NCBI RefSeq assembly: GCF_049977265.1
Contig: NZ_JBMFGQ010000001.1
Span: forward strand, 62,001 to 126,000
DNA from: Desulfurella sp049977265
GTDB lineage: Bacteria; Campylobacterota_A; Desulfurellia; Desulfurellales; Desulfurellaceae
Direction: 5' to 3'
DNA: 64,000 nt
A program made the translations under genes and the position numbers. Below, piece by piece: positions 25,161 to 33,938 of the stretch; the stretch's first letter is position 1; every line of letters begins with the position of its first letter. The notes beneath the pieces were generated by a model, which saw only the letters and a program-made list of their open reading frames with translations, had not been told where the DNA came from and searched no databases.

Positions 25161-26010
25161 ACAACTCCTCATTAAAAATACTAGCTATGCCTAGCAAGCC
25201 TTCTAGATCAGGATTTTTATCAACTGCGAAATTGCACGGCTTGATTCTGTATACAAAAGAGCGCCTTTTTACTGTACTTATAAGTTTTTCTTTAAATGTT
25301 TCAAAATTATTTGCCATGCCACCGCTAAAAACAATTAAATCACTACCAAATATATTGATTAAATCAGCAATTATAATACCTAAAGTTTGTGCAAACCTAT
25401 CGACTATCCTTTTGTAAGAATTGTTTTTGCGATAATTACTAAATATATTTTCCAATGAATCAAAAACATTATTTTTGTTAGCAAATTCAAGTATATGCTT
25501 AGCGCCACTATATTGCTCTATACAGCCTCTATTATTGCAGCCGCAACGCTTGCCGTTAATATTTACACTAATATGGCCAACTTCGAAAACACTAATAGAG
25601 CTTTTCAAGAGCTTTCCATCAACTATCACGCCCCCACCAAGACCTGTACCCAATGTAATATGTATCATATTATTGACTTTGTGAATTCTGTATGAGTTTA
25701 AACAAGCGGCATTAGCATCGTTTTCTACCTCAAGGTGTATATTTTGTTGTTCAAATTCACTAAAAGAAAAGTTATTTAAAAAAAGCATATTAGGCGAGTG
25801 TTTAACTGTTTTTGAATTATAATCAACGATGCCAGCTACACAAAATCCAATATTTTTTTCATTGTTTTTTGACAAAATCTCCTGTATCGTATTTTTAAAC
25901 TCATCTATATTTTTAGGCGTTTGTATAATGTTTAAATATTCAATATTATATTGTTTGTCAATTTTTGCATATTTTATGCGTGTTCCGCCAATATCAAAAC
26001 ATAATGTCAA
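25153..26010 (-). CDS. ROK-family sugar kinase
   Basis: 285 residues: phosphate loop CFDIGGTRIKYAKID, catalytic region VENDANAAC, second phosphate loop TLGTGLGGGVIVDG, EVGHISV and the ROK zinc motif CGCNNRGCIEQY, then an adenosine-binding end with IVFSGGMANNFE. Such proteins phosphorylate glucose, N-acetylglucosamine or N-acetylmannosamine; no DNA-binding domain is present so it is an enzyme, not a repressor. Location immediately upstream of murA makes an amino-sugar substrate attractive, but glucose cannot be excluded. Confidence 0.88.
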   Translation of the reverse strand: MTLCFDIGGTRIKYAKIDKQYNIEYLNIIQTPKNIDEFKNTIQEILSKNNEKNIGFCVAGIVDYNSKTVKHSPNMLFLNNFSFSEFEQQNIHLEVENDANAACLNSYRIHKVNNMIHITLGTGLGGGVIVDGKLLKSSISVFEVGHISVNINGKRCGCNNRGCIEQYSGAKHILEFANKNNVFDSLENIFSNYRKNNSYKRIVDRFAQTLGIIIADLINIFGSDLIVFSGGMANNFETFKEKLISTVKRRSFVYRIKPCNFAVDKNPDLEGLLGIASIFNEELYG

Positions 26011-26456
26011 CGGAGCATTCCTTCAATGTATTTTTGATGTGCTTTTTTTAAACAATAATCCATTATAAATAGTATTCCAGTGTTTTCTACCAATTTTTTT
26101 GACTCATAGCTTATTATATCTTCTTGTATCCATATTGCTTTTGGTTTTATTTTTAGTGCAGATTCAACAACAGCTGGACAGTCGTTTGCGTTTCTAAAAA
26201 CATCTACCACATCTATGCTAAAGGGTATGTCTTCTAATTTTGTATAACATTTTTCTCCTAATATTTCACTCACGCCTGGTCTTACTGGAATAATTTTGTA
26301 GCCTTTACTTTGCATATATTGGGCTACATCAAAACTTGGTCTATCTGGTTTTGGCGATAAACCAACCACGGCTATTGTTTTCATTTTTAGAATTTCTTTT
26401 ACTATTTCTTCATCTTCTTTTGATATCTTACCAAAACCAAGTCTACAACTTTCCAT
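26007..26456 (-). CDS. CoA-binding domain protein (YccU-like)
   Basis: 149 residues of the small Rossmann CoA-binding family: TIAVVGLSPKPDRPSFDVAQ (nucleotide-binding loop), YKIIPVRPG, the conserved VDVFRNANDCPAVVE segment, and AIWIQEDI followed by FIMDYCLKKAHQK with the family Cys. The exact function is not known for this family. It overlaps the ROK kinase gene by 4 bases and follows fliY by 6, so it is a passenger in the long operon. Confidence 0.85.
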   Translation of the reverse strand: MESCRLGFGKISKEDEEIVKEILKMKTIAVVGLSPKPDRPSFDVAQYMQSKGYKIIPVRPGVSEILGEKCYTKLEDIPFSIDVVDVFRNANDCPAVVESALKIKPKAIWIQEDIISYESKKLVENTGILFIMDYCLKKAHQKYIEGMLR

Positions 26457-26462
26457 TTTTTA

Positions 26463-27341
26463 CTAACCCCCAAGACTTTTTATTCTATCTTCTTTGGTTC
26501 CAACATGCGTAATTTTTATGCCAAAATTTCCACCAACTACCACAACTATACCTTTGGCAATTGTTTTACCGTTTACCAAGATCTCCATTGGCTCATCTAC
26601 ACTCTTATCCAGATCTATTATAGTGCCTTCTGCTAATTTTACAATATCTTTAAGCAACATTTGCTTTGAGCCAATTCTTACACGTGCATTTAAATCTATG
26701 TCCATTAGTAGATTTAAGTTATCTTTTGGCGTTTCTATGGCAGAGTTACGCTGTGGTTCGTCTTCTATTTCAAAAATGGGTGCATTTGTATTTTTTCGTT
26801 CTGCTGATGCGACTTCTACGCTCAGACTACTCAAAAGTTTTTCAAATTCATTTACACTAACATATTGAAATATAGAGCTTTCGGTAATATTTGATATGAT
26901 AATTTCAAATTCAGATTTAAAAAAGGTATCATCGGTTGGTTCAAATTCTGAAAAGCCATTGAAATTTGCCTTATAGCCACTTTCTCTTATTGCTGTAACA
27001 AAAGCTCCAAAACTTTGCGAAAAAAGTTCTTTTAGAGAATCAAAATCATCTGGCTCTAAGGTTTCTTTTGCTTCCCCGGGTCCCATCAGTATTAAATCTG
27101 ACAAAATAGAGCCAATTTTTGCATCCATTGATAGATACAAGTTTAATTCAAGGCCGTTAATGTCAATTTTAAATTTTCCAAGAAAATCTTTTGCTTCAAT
27201 TGTATTTGCGTTTTGCACTTTTGTAAACTTAATAAGGCACTCGACATTTAAAGCTTTTTTCAGTGTTTCTTCAATATGTATAGATTCTTTTGTAAAGAAA
27301 ATTTGGATATTTTCATTTGTGTTTTTTGTTAAATCAAACAA
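26463..27341 (-). CDS. flagellar motor switch protein FliY/FliN-like
   Basis: 292 residues. The C-terminal 80 residues form a SpoA/FliN domain (LNARVRIGSKQMLLKDIVKL, then GIVVVVGGNFGIKITHVG), the torque-generating C-ring module. The N-terminal 200 residues resemble a CheC-like domain as in FliY (LFSQSFGAFVTAIRES), a domain with phosphatase function toward CheY-P in some bacteria. It lacks the N-terminal EIDALL CheY-binding peptide of FliM. Adjacent to fliM and cheB, so a switch component is secure; whether it has CheC-type activity is open. Confidence 0.85.
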   Translation of the reverse strand: MFDLTKNTNENIQIFFTKESIHIEETLKKALNVECLIKFTKVQNANTIEAKDFLGKFKIDINGLELNLYLSMDAKIGSILSDLILMGPGEAKETLEPDDFDSLKELFSQSFGAFVTAIRESGYKANFNGFSEFEPTDDTFFKSEFEIIISNITESSIFQYVSVNEFEKLLSSLSVEVASAERKNTNAPIFEIEDEPQRNSAIETPKDNLNLLMDIDLNARVRIGSKQMLLKDIVKLAEGTIIDLDKSVDEPMEILVNGKTIAKGIVVVVGGNFGIKITHVGTKEDRIKSLGG

Positions 27342-27351
27342 ATCTTGCCCC

Positions 27352-28320
27352 CTATGTAGTAATTTTAGTTATTTTAATAGCTTTTTTTGTTTTTTGCTTA
27401 CCTATTTTTGCTTCAAATTTTTTAACGCCGTTAAAATGTACTTCTGCTGGCTGGTTTAAGCTTTTTTGAATTATACATACATCGTTTGGCTTAAGGTTTA
27501 AGAAATTTTCTATATTAATCTTGAAATCACCCAAATAAACATCGAGATCCACTGAAACATTGTCAAGTATCTGAAGTATGTCAACAACCCTATTTGTATG
27601 CTCTTTTTTTGAAATCGAAAGCATATCATGCGTGCCAATCTTTGTTAAAATAGGCTCAAGTGTAATAACTGGCAAACAAAAATTTATTATACCTTTATAA
27701 TCACTCATTTTTACTTCAAATACAATCAATACAACAACTTCCGAAGGCGCTACAATCTGAACTACATTTGGACTTGTTTCTTGAGTAGTGACATCAAACT
27801 TTATCTCTGCAATTGGAGCCCAAATGTTTTTCAGGTCGGACAGCATCAAATTTACTATATCTAAAAGGATTGTTTGCTCTATATCGGTAAAGGGCCTGAT
27901 GTTTTGAAATGTTGCACCAAAACCGCCAAGCAACCTATCTATTAACACAAAGCCAATATCTGGTTCTATAGCAATAATTCCGCTGCCTTCAAGCGGATAT
28001 AGGTTTACGACATTAAAGCTTACAGATTGCGAAAGCGAAAGTACAAATTCACCATAAGTCATTTGATCAACGCTTGCCACATCTATTTCTATTATTGTTC
28101 GTAAAAAGCCAGAAAGCTTTGAAGAAAAGTTTCTGGCAAACTTATCATGCAGGTTCTTAATTGCCCTAATTTGTTCTTTTGATACTTTATCTGGTCTTTT
28201 GAAATCGTATATGGATATTTTTTCTTCTATTAAGCTCTCGGCTAGATCTTCTTTTTCCTCTTCTTTGCCAATTGTGGAAAGTAGCGCATCAATTTCTTCT
28301 TGAGATAAAATTTCTGCCAT
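27352..28320 (-). CDS. fliM: flagellar motor switch protein FliM
   Basis: 322 residues. The N-terminal CheY-P-binding peptide LSQEEIDALLSTI is followed by an acidic linker, the middle CheC-like domain (RNFSSKLSGFLRTIIEID, FADIEQT-type region FTDIEQTILLDIVNLML) and a C-terminal SpoA domain (VYLGDFKINIENFLNLKPND). FliM forms the C-ring middle and sets the rotation direction. It is separated from cheB by 2 bases and from FliY by 10 bases. Confidence 0.93.
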   Translation of the reverse strand: MAEILSQEEIDALLSTIGKEEEKEDLAESLIEEKISIYDFKRPDKVSKEQIRAIKNLHDKFARNFSSKLSGFLRTIIEIDVASVDQMTYGEFVLSLSQSVSFNVVNLYPLEGSGIIAIEPDIGFVLIDRLLGGFGATFQNIRPFTDIEQTILLDIVNLMLSDLKNIWAPIAEIKFDVTTQETSPNVVQIVAPSEVVVLIVFEVKMSDYKGIINFCLPVITLEPILTKIGTHDMLSISKKEHTNRVVDILQILDNVSVDLDVYLGDFKINIENFLNLKPNDVCIIQKSLNQPAEVHFNGVKKFEAKIGKQKTKKAIKITKITT

Positions 28321-28322
28321 AT

Positions 28323-29363
28323 TTATCCTGTGATTTTTTTGACAATATTTGGTATTTCATTTAGATCGCCAATGTAGTCTACAATGTTACTTTCCGTCGG
28401 TTTTCGAGGCATACCCCATACAACACATGATTCTTTGCTTTGTGCAATAATGACACCACCGGTTTTTTTTAGTTTTACTAATCCTTGAAAACCGTCGTTA
28501 CCCATGCCTGTCATAATAATTGCCAATGTTTTGTCTTTTGTAGTTTGGGCGCATGAATCAAACAGTATGTCAGCGCTTGGTACATAAATTGTTTTTGGCT
28601 CGTCTGAAACTTTTATAATATACGAGTTGCCTTTATCCACAATGCTCATCTGTCTCCCTCCAGGCGCCAAATAACCTTTGCCATTTTCAACAATTTCTCC
28701 ATCCTGCGCTTCTTTTATTGGGATAGAGGAAATCCTATCTAGTGACTTTGCAAAAATCGGTGTAAAGGTAGCAGGCATATGTTGAACAATTAAAACAGGC
28801 ACATTTACTTTTGGAAATTCACTCATTACTTTTTCAAGCGCAACAGGCCCACCCGTAGATGTGGCAATAGCAATGAGTTTTATATCTTTTTTTACAGGTT
28901 CTGATGGCTTGACAGTTTTTATTTGCTTGGTTTCAATGGGTTTTATTAGTTTTGGTTTTGATACTTTCGAATTTTTTGCTGCAATAACTTTTTCAATTAA
29001 CAATTCTCTTGCGTCTTTTGTTATTTTATTGAAATTTAAAACATCATTTTTTGGTATATAGTCTATTGCCCCTAAATGTAGTGCTTCGAGTGTTGTACTT
29101 GCACCTTCTGTAGTTAGAGTTGATACCATAATTACTGGCACAGGATTTTCTATCATTATGTGCCTTAGTGCTTCTAAGCCATTTAATTTTGGCATTTCTA
29201 CATCCATCGTAACTACATCAGGCTGTAGTGTTTTTACTTTCTCAATAGCTTCTTGACCATCTGAGGCTGTAGCTATTACTTGTATTTGTCCAGACTCTTC
29301 CAGTATTCTTGCTAAATATTTTCTTGAAATTAGTGAATCGTCAACGACTAATACTCTTACCAT
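28323..29363 (-). CDS. cheB: chemotaxis response regulator / protein-glutamate methylesterase CheB
   Basis: 346 residues: receiver domain with VVDDS, phosphoacceptor in VVTMDVEMPKLNG (Asp near 55) and VSTLTTEGA; linker rich in Lys/Pro (about 130-165); then the methylesterase domain with catalytic serine in IATSTGGPVALEKV, VQHMPATFTPIFAKSLD (His) and MTGMGNDGFQG (Asp). It removes methyl groups from chemoreceptors for adaptation and can deamidate Gln. It is the first gene of the 14-gene minus-strand run; no obvious consensus sigma-54 or sigma-28 site was recognised upstream. Confidence 0.94.
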   Translation of the reverse strand: MVRVLVVDDSLISRKYLARILEESGQIQVIATASDGQEAIEKVKTLQPDVVTMDVEMPKLNGLEALRHIMIENPVPVIMVSTLTTEGASTTLEALHLGAIDYIPKNDVLNFNKITKDARELLIEKVIAAKNSKVSKPKLIKPIETKQIKTVKPSEPVKKDIKLIAIATSTGGPVALEKVMSEFPKVNVPVLIVQHMPATFTPIFAKSLDRISSIPIKEAQDGEIVENGKGYLAPGGRQMSIVDKGNSYIIKVSDEPKTIYVPSADILFDSCAQTTKDKTLAIIMTGMGNDGFQGLVKLKKTGGVIIAQSKESCVVWGMPRKPTESNIVDYIGDLNEIPNIVKKITG

Positions 29364-29378
29364 AATTTCTCCAAAGAT

Positions 29379-29407
29379 TTGACATTTACAAAGAAATAAT
29401 ATAAATT
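29379..29407 (+). promoter_or_regulatory. promoter of the aconitase gene
   Basis: TTGACA (29379-29384), 17 bases, TAAATT (29402-29407), leaving a leader of about 35 bases with AGGAGG before the ATG at 29448. Confidence 0.65.
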
Positions 29408-29447
29408 TTGTCGCAGAAAAGCAAATAAATTTTCTAGGAGGTAGAGC

Positions 29448-31439
29448 ATGGGATTAACAGTAGCTCAAAAGATACTCAAAGAGCATTTGGTTGACGGTAG
29501 CCTCGTAGACGGCGATGAGATTGGTATAAAAATTGATCAGACACTCACACAAGACGCTACAGGCACAATGGCAGACCTTCAATTTGAACAAATGGGGACA
29601 CCCCGCGTGAAGACTGAAGTTTCTGTGAGCTATATCGACCACAAAACAATTCAAATGGGTTTTGAGGATGCAGACGATCATACATATTTGCAGACATTTG
29701 CAAAAAAATATGGATTGTATCTATCAAAGGCGGGCAATGGTATTTGTCACCAGGTTCATGTAGAACGCTTTGGTAAACCAGGTAAGACACTGCTTGGTTC
29801 TGATTCTCACACGCCAACAGGCGGAGGTATTGGTATGATAGCAATTGGCGCAGGCGGCCTTGACGTGGCCAGCGCAATGGCTGGAATGCCATTTTATATG
29901 CCCAGGCCAAAAATTGTTGGCATAAAATTGACAGGTAAACTACAGCCCTGGGTTTCTGCAAAAGACATTATCCTTAAAGTATTACAGATTTTAACCACAA
30001 AAGGTAATGTAGGGTGGATTGCAGAGTACTTCGGTGAGGCCGTAAAATATCTAAGCGTGCCAGAGCGAGCCACAATTACCAATATGGGCGCAGAGCTTGG
30101 CGTTACAACTAGCGTTTTTCCATCCGATGAAACCACAAAAGCATTCTTGGCAGCTCAAAAGCGAGAATCTGATTGGGTAGAATTAAAAGCAGATACAGAT
30201 GCAGTATATGATAAAATTATAGACATTAATCTAAATGAACTTGAGCCAATGATAGCACAGCCTCATTCACCAGACAATGTTGTGCGTGTAAGGGATGTAG
30301 AAGGCACACCGGTAGATCAGGTTATGGTAGGCAGCTGCACAAACTCTTCATATAAAGATGGCAAAATATTGGCTGAAATTTTAAAAGGTAAAACAGCAGA
30401 TGAAAATGTAAGTTTTGGTTATGCACCAGGTTCAAAGCAGGTGCTTAGAATGCTTTCTGATGAAGGCGAACTAAGTAATATTATTGCAGCAGGTGCAAGG
30501 GTATTAGAATCAGCGTGCGGCTTTTGTATAGGAGCAGGTCAAGCGCCCAGAAACAATGCTATTTCTATAAGAACCAACAATAGAAATTTCTTTGGTAGAA
30601 GCGGCACCACAACAGCTAAAATTTATTTAGTAAGCCCAGAAACAGCAGCAGCTTGTGCATTAACAGGTAAAATCACAGATCCAAGGGATTTAGAAAAGCT
30701 CTTTGGTATTCAATATCCTAAAGTAGAAGTACCCAGTGCATTTACAATTGATGATTCACTTGTCATACCACCAGCAAAAGAAACTGAAGTTTCAAAAGTA
30801 GAGCTTTATAAGGGTCCAAATATTGTTGATCCGCCAGGTGGAAGTTCTATGCCGGCCGATTTAAATGGTGAGGTTGCTGGTAAATTCGGCGATAAAATAA
30901 CTACAGACGATATTATGCCAGCAGGCGATTTGTTAAAATATCGTTCCAATGTTCCAAAATATGCTGAGTATGTATTTGTGAAAAGAGATCCTACATTTGC
31001 TCAAAGATGTTTGGAAAATAAAAAAATGGGTATTCATAATATTATCGTAGGTGGCGATTCATATGGCCAGGGTTCATCTAGAGAGCATGCAGCGCTATGC
31101 CCAATGTATTTAGGTGTAAAAGCTGTTGTTGCTAAAGCCATTGAGCGTATTCATAGGGCTAACCTTATTAATTTTGGTATATTGCCGTTGACTTTTAAAA
31201 ACCCAGAAGATTACGAAAAAATCGACCAGGGCGATAGAATAAAATTGCCAAACATAAGAAAAGCCCTAATCGAAAACAAAGGCGAAGTAATGCTCTATAA
31301 TGAAACAAAAGGTATTTCTATACCGCTAAACTATCACTTAACAGACAGGGAAATTAAGACTATCTTGGCAGGTGGTACAATGAAATTGGCAAAAGATTTT
31401 CCTGGCAAAAGTTTCAAAGAAATCGTATTTAATTCTTAA
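29448..31439 (+). CDS. aconitate hydratase (Aquifex-type monomeric aconitase)
   Basis: Interconverts citrate and isocitrate with a labile [4Fe-4S] cluster. 663 residues, the shorter monomeric class. Cluster cysteines lie in VGSCTNSSYKDG (near 298) and CGFCIGAGQAPRNN (near 360); GSDSHTPTGGGIGMIAIG and the domain-4 segment GDSYGQGSSREHAA with the catalytic serine/arginine are present. A strong AGGAGG precedes the ATG. In an anaerobe using acetate, this is the TCA-cycle step for oxidation or for the reversed oxidative cycle. A small DsrE-like gene follows after 16 bases and is probably co-transcribed. Confidence 0.94.
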   Translation: MGLTVAQKILKEHLVDGSLVDGDEIGIKIDQTLTQDATGTMADLQFEQMGTPRVKTEVSVSYIDHKTIQMGFEDADDHTYLQTFAKKYGLYLSKAGNGICHQVHVERFGKPGKTLLGSDSHTPTGGGIGMIAIGAGGLDVASAMAGMPFYMPRPKIVGIKLTGKLQPWVSAKDIILKVLQILTTKGNVGWIAEYFGEAVKYLSVPERATITNMGAELGVTTSVFPSDETTKAFLAAQKRESDWVELKADTDAVYDKIIDINLNELEPMIAQPHSPDNVVRVRDVEGTPVDQVMVGSCTNSSYKDGKILAEILKGKTADENVSFGYAPGSKQVLRMLSDEGELSNIIAAGARVLESACGFCIGAGQAPRNNAISIRTNNRNFFGRSGTTTAKIYLVSPETAAACALTGKITDPRDLEKLFGIQYPKVEVPSAFTIDDSLVIPPAKETEVSKVELYKGPNIVDPPGGSSMPADLNGEVAGKFGDKITTDDIMPAGDLLKYRSNVPKYAEYVFVKRDPTFAQRCLENKKMGIHNIIVGGDSYGQGSSREHAALCPMYLGVKAVVAKAIERIHRANLINFGILPLTFKNPEDYEKIDQGDRIKLPNIRKALIENKGEVMLYNETKGISIPLNYHLTDREIKTILAGGTMKLAKDFPGKSFKEIVFNS

Positions 31440-31455
31440 AAAGGAGGAAATAATA

Positions 31456-31800
31456 ATGAAAACATTATTTTATGTATTAAAAGACCCATCAAACACAATG
31501 GATTATTATCATTTATTTTTAAATGTGAAAGATTTAAGAAAAAAAAATTATGATGTCAAAATTATATTAGAAGGTTATGCCACAAGCATTGTTCAAAAAA
31601 TGTCAGACAAAAATCATCCATTAAATGTTGCATATGAAGATATTAAAAGCTCTATAGTAGCAGTATGTAGGGGTTGCGCTATTGCTACAAAAAGTTTAGA
31701 AGCCGCAGAAGCCCAAGGCTTGCCTGTAATTGGCAATCTTGAAAACCACGTAGCACTTGAGCCATTTATTAAAGATGGTTATAATGTAGTTGTATTCTAA
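31456..31800 (+). CDS. DsrE-like small protein
   Basis: 114 residues with a flavodoxin-like alternating alpha/beta pattern resembling DsrE/DsrF-like proteins: an early KTLFYVLKDPSN strand-helix, DVKIILEGYAT, and a SSIVAVCRGCAIATKSLEAA segment with a CxxC pair. It ends with the VALEPFIKDGYNVVVF strand. Some DsrE-fold proteins carry sulfur on a cysteine, so persulfide handling is conceivable; the family is loosely defined and exact function unknown. AAGGAGG precedes the ATG, and it is only 16 bases after aconitase, implying joint expression. A strong hairpin follows the stop. Confidence 0.75.
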   Translation: MKTLFYVLKDPSNTMDYYHLFLNVKDLRKKNYDVKIILEGYATSIVQKMSDKNHPLNVAYEDIKSSIVAVCRGCAIATKSLEAAEAQGLPVIGNLENHVALEPFIKDGYNVVVF

Positions 31801-31803
31801 AGC

Positions 31804-31836
31804 TTTTTGGGAGGGTACATAGAACTCTCCCAAAAA
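31804..31836 (+). terminator. hairpin after the aconitase operon (terminator or 3' stabiliser)
   Basis: TTTTTGGGAGGGT (31804-31816) pairs with ACTCTCCCAAAAA (31824-31836), 13 pairs including one G-U, loop 7 bases. No T-tract follows, so termination is uncertain; 3'-end protection is equally possible. Confidence 0.45.
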
Positions 31837-31844
31837 AATTCTTG

Positions 31845-31873
31845 TTGTAATAATTTTTCAAAAAGATTATAAT
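31845..31873 (+). promoter_or_regulatory. promoter of GH57-der, giving an essentially leaderless mRNA
   Basis: TTGTAA (31845-31850), 17 bases, TATAAT (31868-31873). The GH57 ATG at 31881 is 7 bases after the -10, where transcription should start, and no Shine-Dalgarno precedes it. Confidence 0.65.
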
Positions 31874-31880
31874 ATTAATT

Positions 31881-33938
31881 ATGATATTTGTATCTTTCCT
31901 TTGGCACATGCATCAACCCTATTACAAAGATGATATTGAAGGTAAATATTTAGCGAGTTGGATCAGGCTCCATGCGTCTAAAGATTATTTGGATATGCTA
32001 AAAATTGCCCAAAATAATAATGCTAAAGTAACTTTTAATCTCACGCCTGTGCTTATCAATCAAATTTTATCGTACAAAGATTTAGATTGTGAAAATCTTT
32101 CAAGCTTATTGCTTAAGCCCGTATCTGAGCTTAGTGATAAGCAAAAGTTGTTTGTTTTAGAGAATTCTTTTAAGATAAGTTCCCACATTATACAAAGCAT
32201 GCCAAAGTACAAACAACTCTACCATAAAAAACAAAATGTCAATTCAAATGTCTTGAATATTTTTACGGACGACGAGATTTTGACATGCGAAATAGCTTAT
32301 CTATTAGCCTGGTTTGGTACTCTTCAAAAAGATGCAACGATAAAAAAAATTCAAGAAAACTTAAGTACATCAGGTGAAGCAGAAAAACTATATTTATTAA
32401 ATAGACAACTGCAGATTCTTCAAGCTACTGTACCAGAATACAAAAAAGCTGTTAAGGCTGGTGATATTTGTCTTACCACCACGCCATTTTATCATCCTAT
32501 TTTGCCCTTATTGATTGATAGTGACATATCAAAAGTATCAAATCCTAATATAAAACTACCGGAAAAGTTTAGTTTCCAGGAAGATGCAAAATGGCATATA
32601 CAAAAGTCTAAACAATATATGGAAAGAATTTTTGAATCCACAATAGAGGGTATGTGGCCTTCTGAAGGTTCCGTTAGTGATGAGGCGCTATGTTTAATCT
32701 CAGAGGCAGGCTTTAAATTTGCAGCTACAGATGAACAAATCTTAAAGAATTCAGGTTTTGGTGACATATATAAGCCATATTTATATGAGAACAATAATTT
32801 GTCTTTGCATATGTTTTTTAGGGATCATGTGCTGTCTGATAAAATAGGTTTTGTATACTCAAGATTAAACTATAAAGATGCAGTAAGTGATTTTTTAAGC
32901 TCGATAAAAAGCATAGAAAAACAATTTGATAAATCAATTGTGAATATAATTCTGGATGGAGAGAATGCTTGGGAGTATTACGATAATAATGGCTATGATT
33001 TCTTAAATAACTTATATGATAGCTTGCAAAAGGATGAAAACATTGAACTTACAACACCAAAAGACTATTTAGAACTGCAAGCATCTGGTGAACTAAAACT
33101 AGGCAAAATTTGGCCAGGCTCGTGGATTGGTGCAAATTTTAATATATGGATTGGAGACGACGAGGATAACAAAGCATGGAATTTGCTTGGTAAGGCACGC
33201 ACGGAACTTGCTAAAAGCAAAGCTAGTATGCAAGAGCTTTACAAGGCCCAAGGCAGCGATTGGAACTGGTGGTATGGATCTGATCATTCTTCTTCTGATG
33301 ATTATTTGTTTGATAGTTTATTTAGAAGCTTGCTTATTAAAGCCTATTTGCTTGCCAAAAAAACTCCTCCTCAAGAGCTTTATTTGCCAATTAAAAAAAG
33401 CATAAGCGCTCTAGAAAGTAAGCTTCCAATTAGCTTTATTAACCCAAAGATTGATGGATTGGTGAGCTCTTATTTTGAGTGGAGTGGTGCGGGTGAATTT
33501 GTAGAACTTGAATCTTCTATGAGTATTTCAGATAAAATTATAAAAAAAATTTTTTATGGGTTTAATGATACCGATATTTTTTTAAGAGTGGATTTTAGCA
33601 ATGCTAAAAAGGACATATTAATTAAAAATGATATTTGTATAGAAGTATTTGATAATATTAAAACAAGTATTTTTTTATCAAACAATGGCAGCTACATAAA
33701 GAAACTTGATAGAAATGGCAGAACTATAAATCAAGAGGTTTTTACAGATTATTCGATGAATAAAATTCTTGAATTAAAAGTTTCAAAAGATTTTCTTGGC
33801 GTTCATGAAAAAGAAAAGGTTTATATAAATGTATATATTAAACAACAGGATACAATTTTGGAGCGTTTTCCTTCAAACAAAGACATTCTTGTAGAAATTC
33901 CTTCTAAAAATTTTGAATTTGAGAACTGGATTGTATGA
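31881..33938 (+). CDS. glycoside hydrolase family 57 protein
   Basis: 685 residues. The N-terminal beta-strand FLWHMHQPYYKD is the GH57 first conserved region, followed by VTFNLTPVLINQ, and MWPSEGSVSDEAL carrying the predicted nucleophile glutamate with FAATDEQIL just downstream for the acid aspartate. LDGENAWEYY and the tryptophan-rich helical region (GSDWNWWYGSDHSSSDDYLFD) follow, then a beta-rich C-terminal domain from about 510. GH57 enzymes are alpha-amylase/pullulanase/4-alpha-glucanotransferase types that act on glycogen or starch. No signal peptide, so it acts inside the cell, probably on storage glycogen. Start codon lacks a Shine-Dalgarno. It overlaps der by 4 bases. Confidence 0.88.
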   Translation: MIFVSFLWHMHQPYYKDDIEGKYLASWIRLHASKDYLDMLKIAQNNNAKVTFNLTPVLINQILSYKDLDCENLSSLLLKPVSELSDKQKLFVLENSFKISSHIIQSMPKYKQLYHKKQNVNSNVLNIFTDDEILTCEIAYLLAWFGTLQKDATIKKIQENLSTSGEAEKLYLLNRQLQILQATVPEYKKAVKAGDICLTTTPFYHPILPLLIDSDISKVSNPNIKLPEKFSFQEDAKWHIQKSKQYMERIFESTIEGMWPSEGSVSDEALCLISEAGFKFAATDEQILKNSGFGDIYKPYLYENNNLSLHMFFRDHVLSDKIGFVYSRLNYKDAVSDFLSSIKSIEKQFDKSIVNIILDGENAWEYYDNNGYDFLNNLYDSLQKDENIELTTPKDYLELQASGELKLGKIWPGSWIGANFNIWIGDDEDNKAWNLLGKARTELAKSKASMQELYKAQGSDWNWWYGSDHSSSDDYLFDSLFRSLLIKAYLLAKKTPPQELYLPIKKSISALESKLPISFINPKIDGLVSSYFEWSGAGEFVELESSMSISDKIIKKIFYGFNDTDIFLRVDFSNAKKDILIKNDICIEVFDNIKTSIFLSNNGSYIKKLDRNGRTINQEVFTDYSMNKILELKVSKDFLGVHEKEKVYINVYIKQQDTILERFPSNKDILVEIPSKNFEFENWIV

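Noticed and set aside
31804..31836. Classical intrinsic terminator after the DsrE-like gene
   Set aside because: The stem is strong but no T-tract follows on either strand, so it is listed with low confidence as terminator or stabiliser.
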